DNA from: Fuscibacter oryzae
GTDB lineage: Bacteria > Pseudomonadota > Alphaproteobacteria > Rhodobacterales > Rhodobacteraceae
Direction of reading: 5' to 3'
Assembly (NCBI RefSeq): GCF_016765795.1
Contig: NZ_JAESVP010000005.1
Location: 1 to 64,000 of the forward strand
DNA length: 64,000 nt
A program made the position numbers and the translations under genes. This document shows, one piece after another, positions 63,599-64,000 of this stretch; the first letter of the stretch is position 1; every line of letters begins with the position of its first letter. The notes under the pieces were generated by a model. The model made no database searches and had not been told where the DNA came from. It saw only the letters and a list, made by a program, of their open reading frames with translations.

Positions 63599-64000
63599 TC
63601 AGTCCCAGTCCAGCACCACTTTGCCCGACAGGCCCGAGCGCATGGTTTCAAACCCGGTCACGAAATCCTTGGCCTTGAAGCGGTGGGTGATCACCTTCCT
63701 CACATCCAGCCCGTTTTCCAGCATGGCGATCATCTTGTACCAGGTTTCAAAGATTTCCCGGCCATAGACGCCCTTGATGGTAATGGCCTTGAAGACGATC
63801 CGGCTCCAATCCACCGGGCTTTTCCCCGGCGGAATGCCCAGCATGGCGATGCGCCCGCCCATCACCAGATGTTCCACCATCTGGTCCAAGGCGCGCTGGT
63901 TGCCGCTCATCTCCATGCCCACGTCAAAGCCCTGCACCATCTTCAGCTTGCCATAAACGTCGCGCAGCTCGGTCGTCGCCACGTTCACCGGCGTCACATC
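63599..64000 (-). CDS. tdh: L-threonine 3-dehydrogenase (C-terminal part, cut by window edge)
   Basis: The last 133 residues of a zinc-type medium-chain dehydrogenase. The segment MEMSGNQRALDQMVEHLVMG, then GGRIAMLGIPPG, ITIKGVYGREIFETWYKM and the ending SGLSGKVVLDWD match threonine 3-dehydrogenase closely. The enzyme oxidises threonine to 2-amino-3-ketobutyrate, which Kbl then cleaves to glycine and acetyl-CoA. The frame stays open to the right edge. The zinc-binding N-terminal half is outside the window. Confidence 0.9.
   Translation of the reverse strand, partial: DVTPVNVATTELRDVYGKLKMVQGFDVGMEMSGNQRALDQMVEHLVMGGRIAMLGIPPGKSPVDWSRIVFKAITIKGVYGREIFETWYKMIAMLENGLDVRKVITHRFKAKDFVTGFETMRSGLSGKVVLDWD

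Overview
This window looks like a chromosomal segment of a Rhodobacteraceae bacterium (Alphaproteobacteria; Rhodobacter/Gemmobacter-like), though I cannot name genus or species from sequence alone. The basis is a high G+C content with strong G/C third-codon preference, together with family hallmarks: a type-2 COX15 heme A synthase, the DUF1476 ATPase inhibitor, a VPLPA-CTERM secreted protein, a 59-residue two-helix membrane protein common in the group, a perfect CtrA site, and the mraZ-to-mraY half of the dcw cluster in one tight operon. Nothing suggests a prophage, plasmid, integron or CRISPR locus. I saw no rRNA or tRNA gene.

Layout. 0-9 kb: amidohydrolase, agmatinase-family enzyme, a lone bactofilin, then a translationally coupled minus-strand set (COX15, M32 carboxypeptidase, MFS transporter, PaaI thioesterase) and an MltB-type lytic transglycosylase. 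9-17 kb: TrmJ methyltransferase, TfoX-N protein, a divergent ThiE-like protein, purS-purC, DUF1476, betaine-homocysteine methyltransferase, a small methyltransferase and PriA. 17-25 kb: transaldolase/F6P aldolase, GNAT acetyltransferase, the DUF1501-DUF1800 pair, DUF1993-aspS, and pabB-pabC. 25-37 kb: amino-acid permease, carB, the VPLPA-CTERM protein, a small protein behind a CtrA site, DEAD-box helicase, CII-like regulator, thymidine kinase and DMT transporter. 36-49 kb: acyl-CoA ligase, two Rhodobacteraceae hypotheticals, the nucleoside-salvage operon cdd-deoA-deoB-add-upp, and the carbon-assimilation genes maeB and prpE. 49-55 kb: an Hpt/sigma-54 regulator pair, nadK, glyA, an esterase and cytochrome b561. 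55-63 kb: mraZ-rsmH-ftsL-ftsI-murE-murF-mraY. The right edge holds the 3' end of tdh.

How the genes work together. purS/purC, carB, glyA, bmt and pabB/pabC serve nucleotide, folate and one-carbon metabolism. cdd to upp recycles nucleosides. maeB and prpE are linked by an intergenic region carrying repeated TTTGCAAA elements, which points to short-chain acyl-CoA control of propionate use. The 55-63 kb block builds peptidoglycan precursors and the septal machinery, and has a phased repeat array far upstream of mraZ.

Most of the window is ordinary core genome. The features most worth a second look are regulatory or structural: the MraZ-type array with a terminator-like hairpin in its leader, the TTTGCAAA cluster before prpE, the ATA in place of a start codon in the VPLPA-CTERM gene, the CtrA site, two copies of a terminator-like repeat, a run of tandem hairpins upstream of aspS, and a degenerate peptidase-like membrane protein. 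I found no convincing wholly new multi-gene system.
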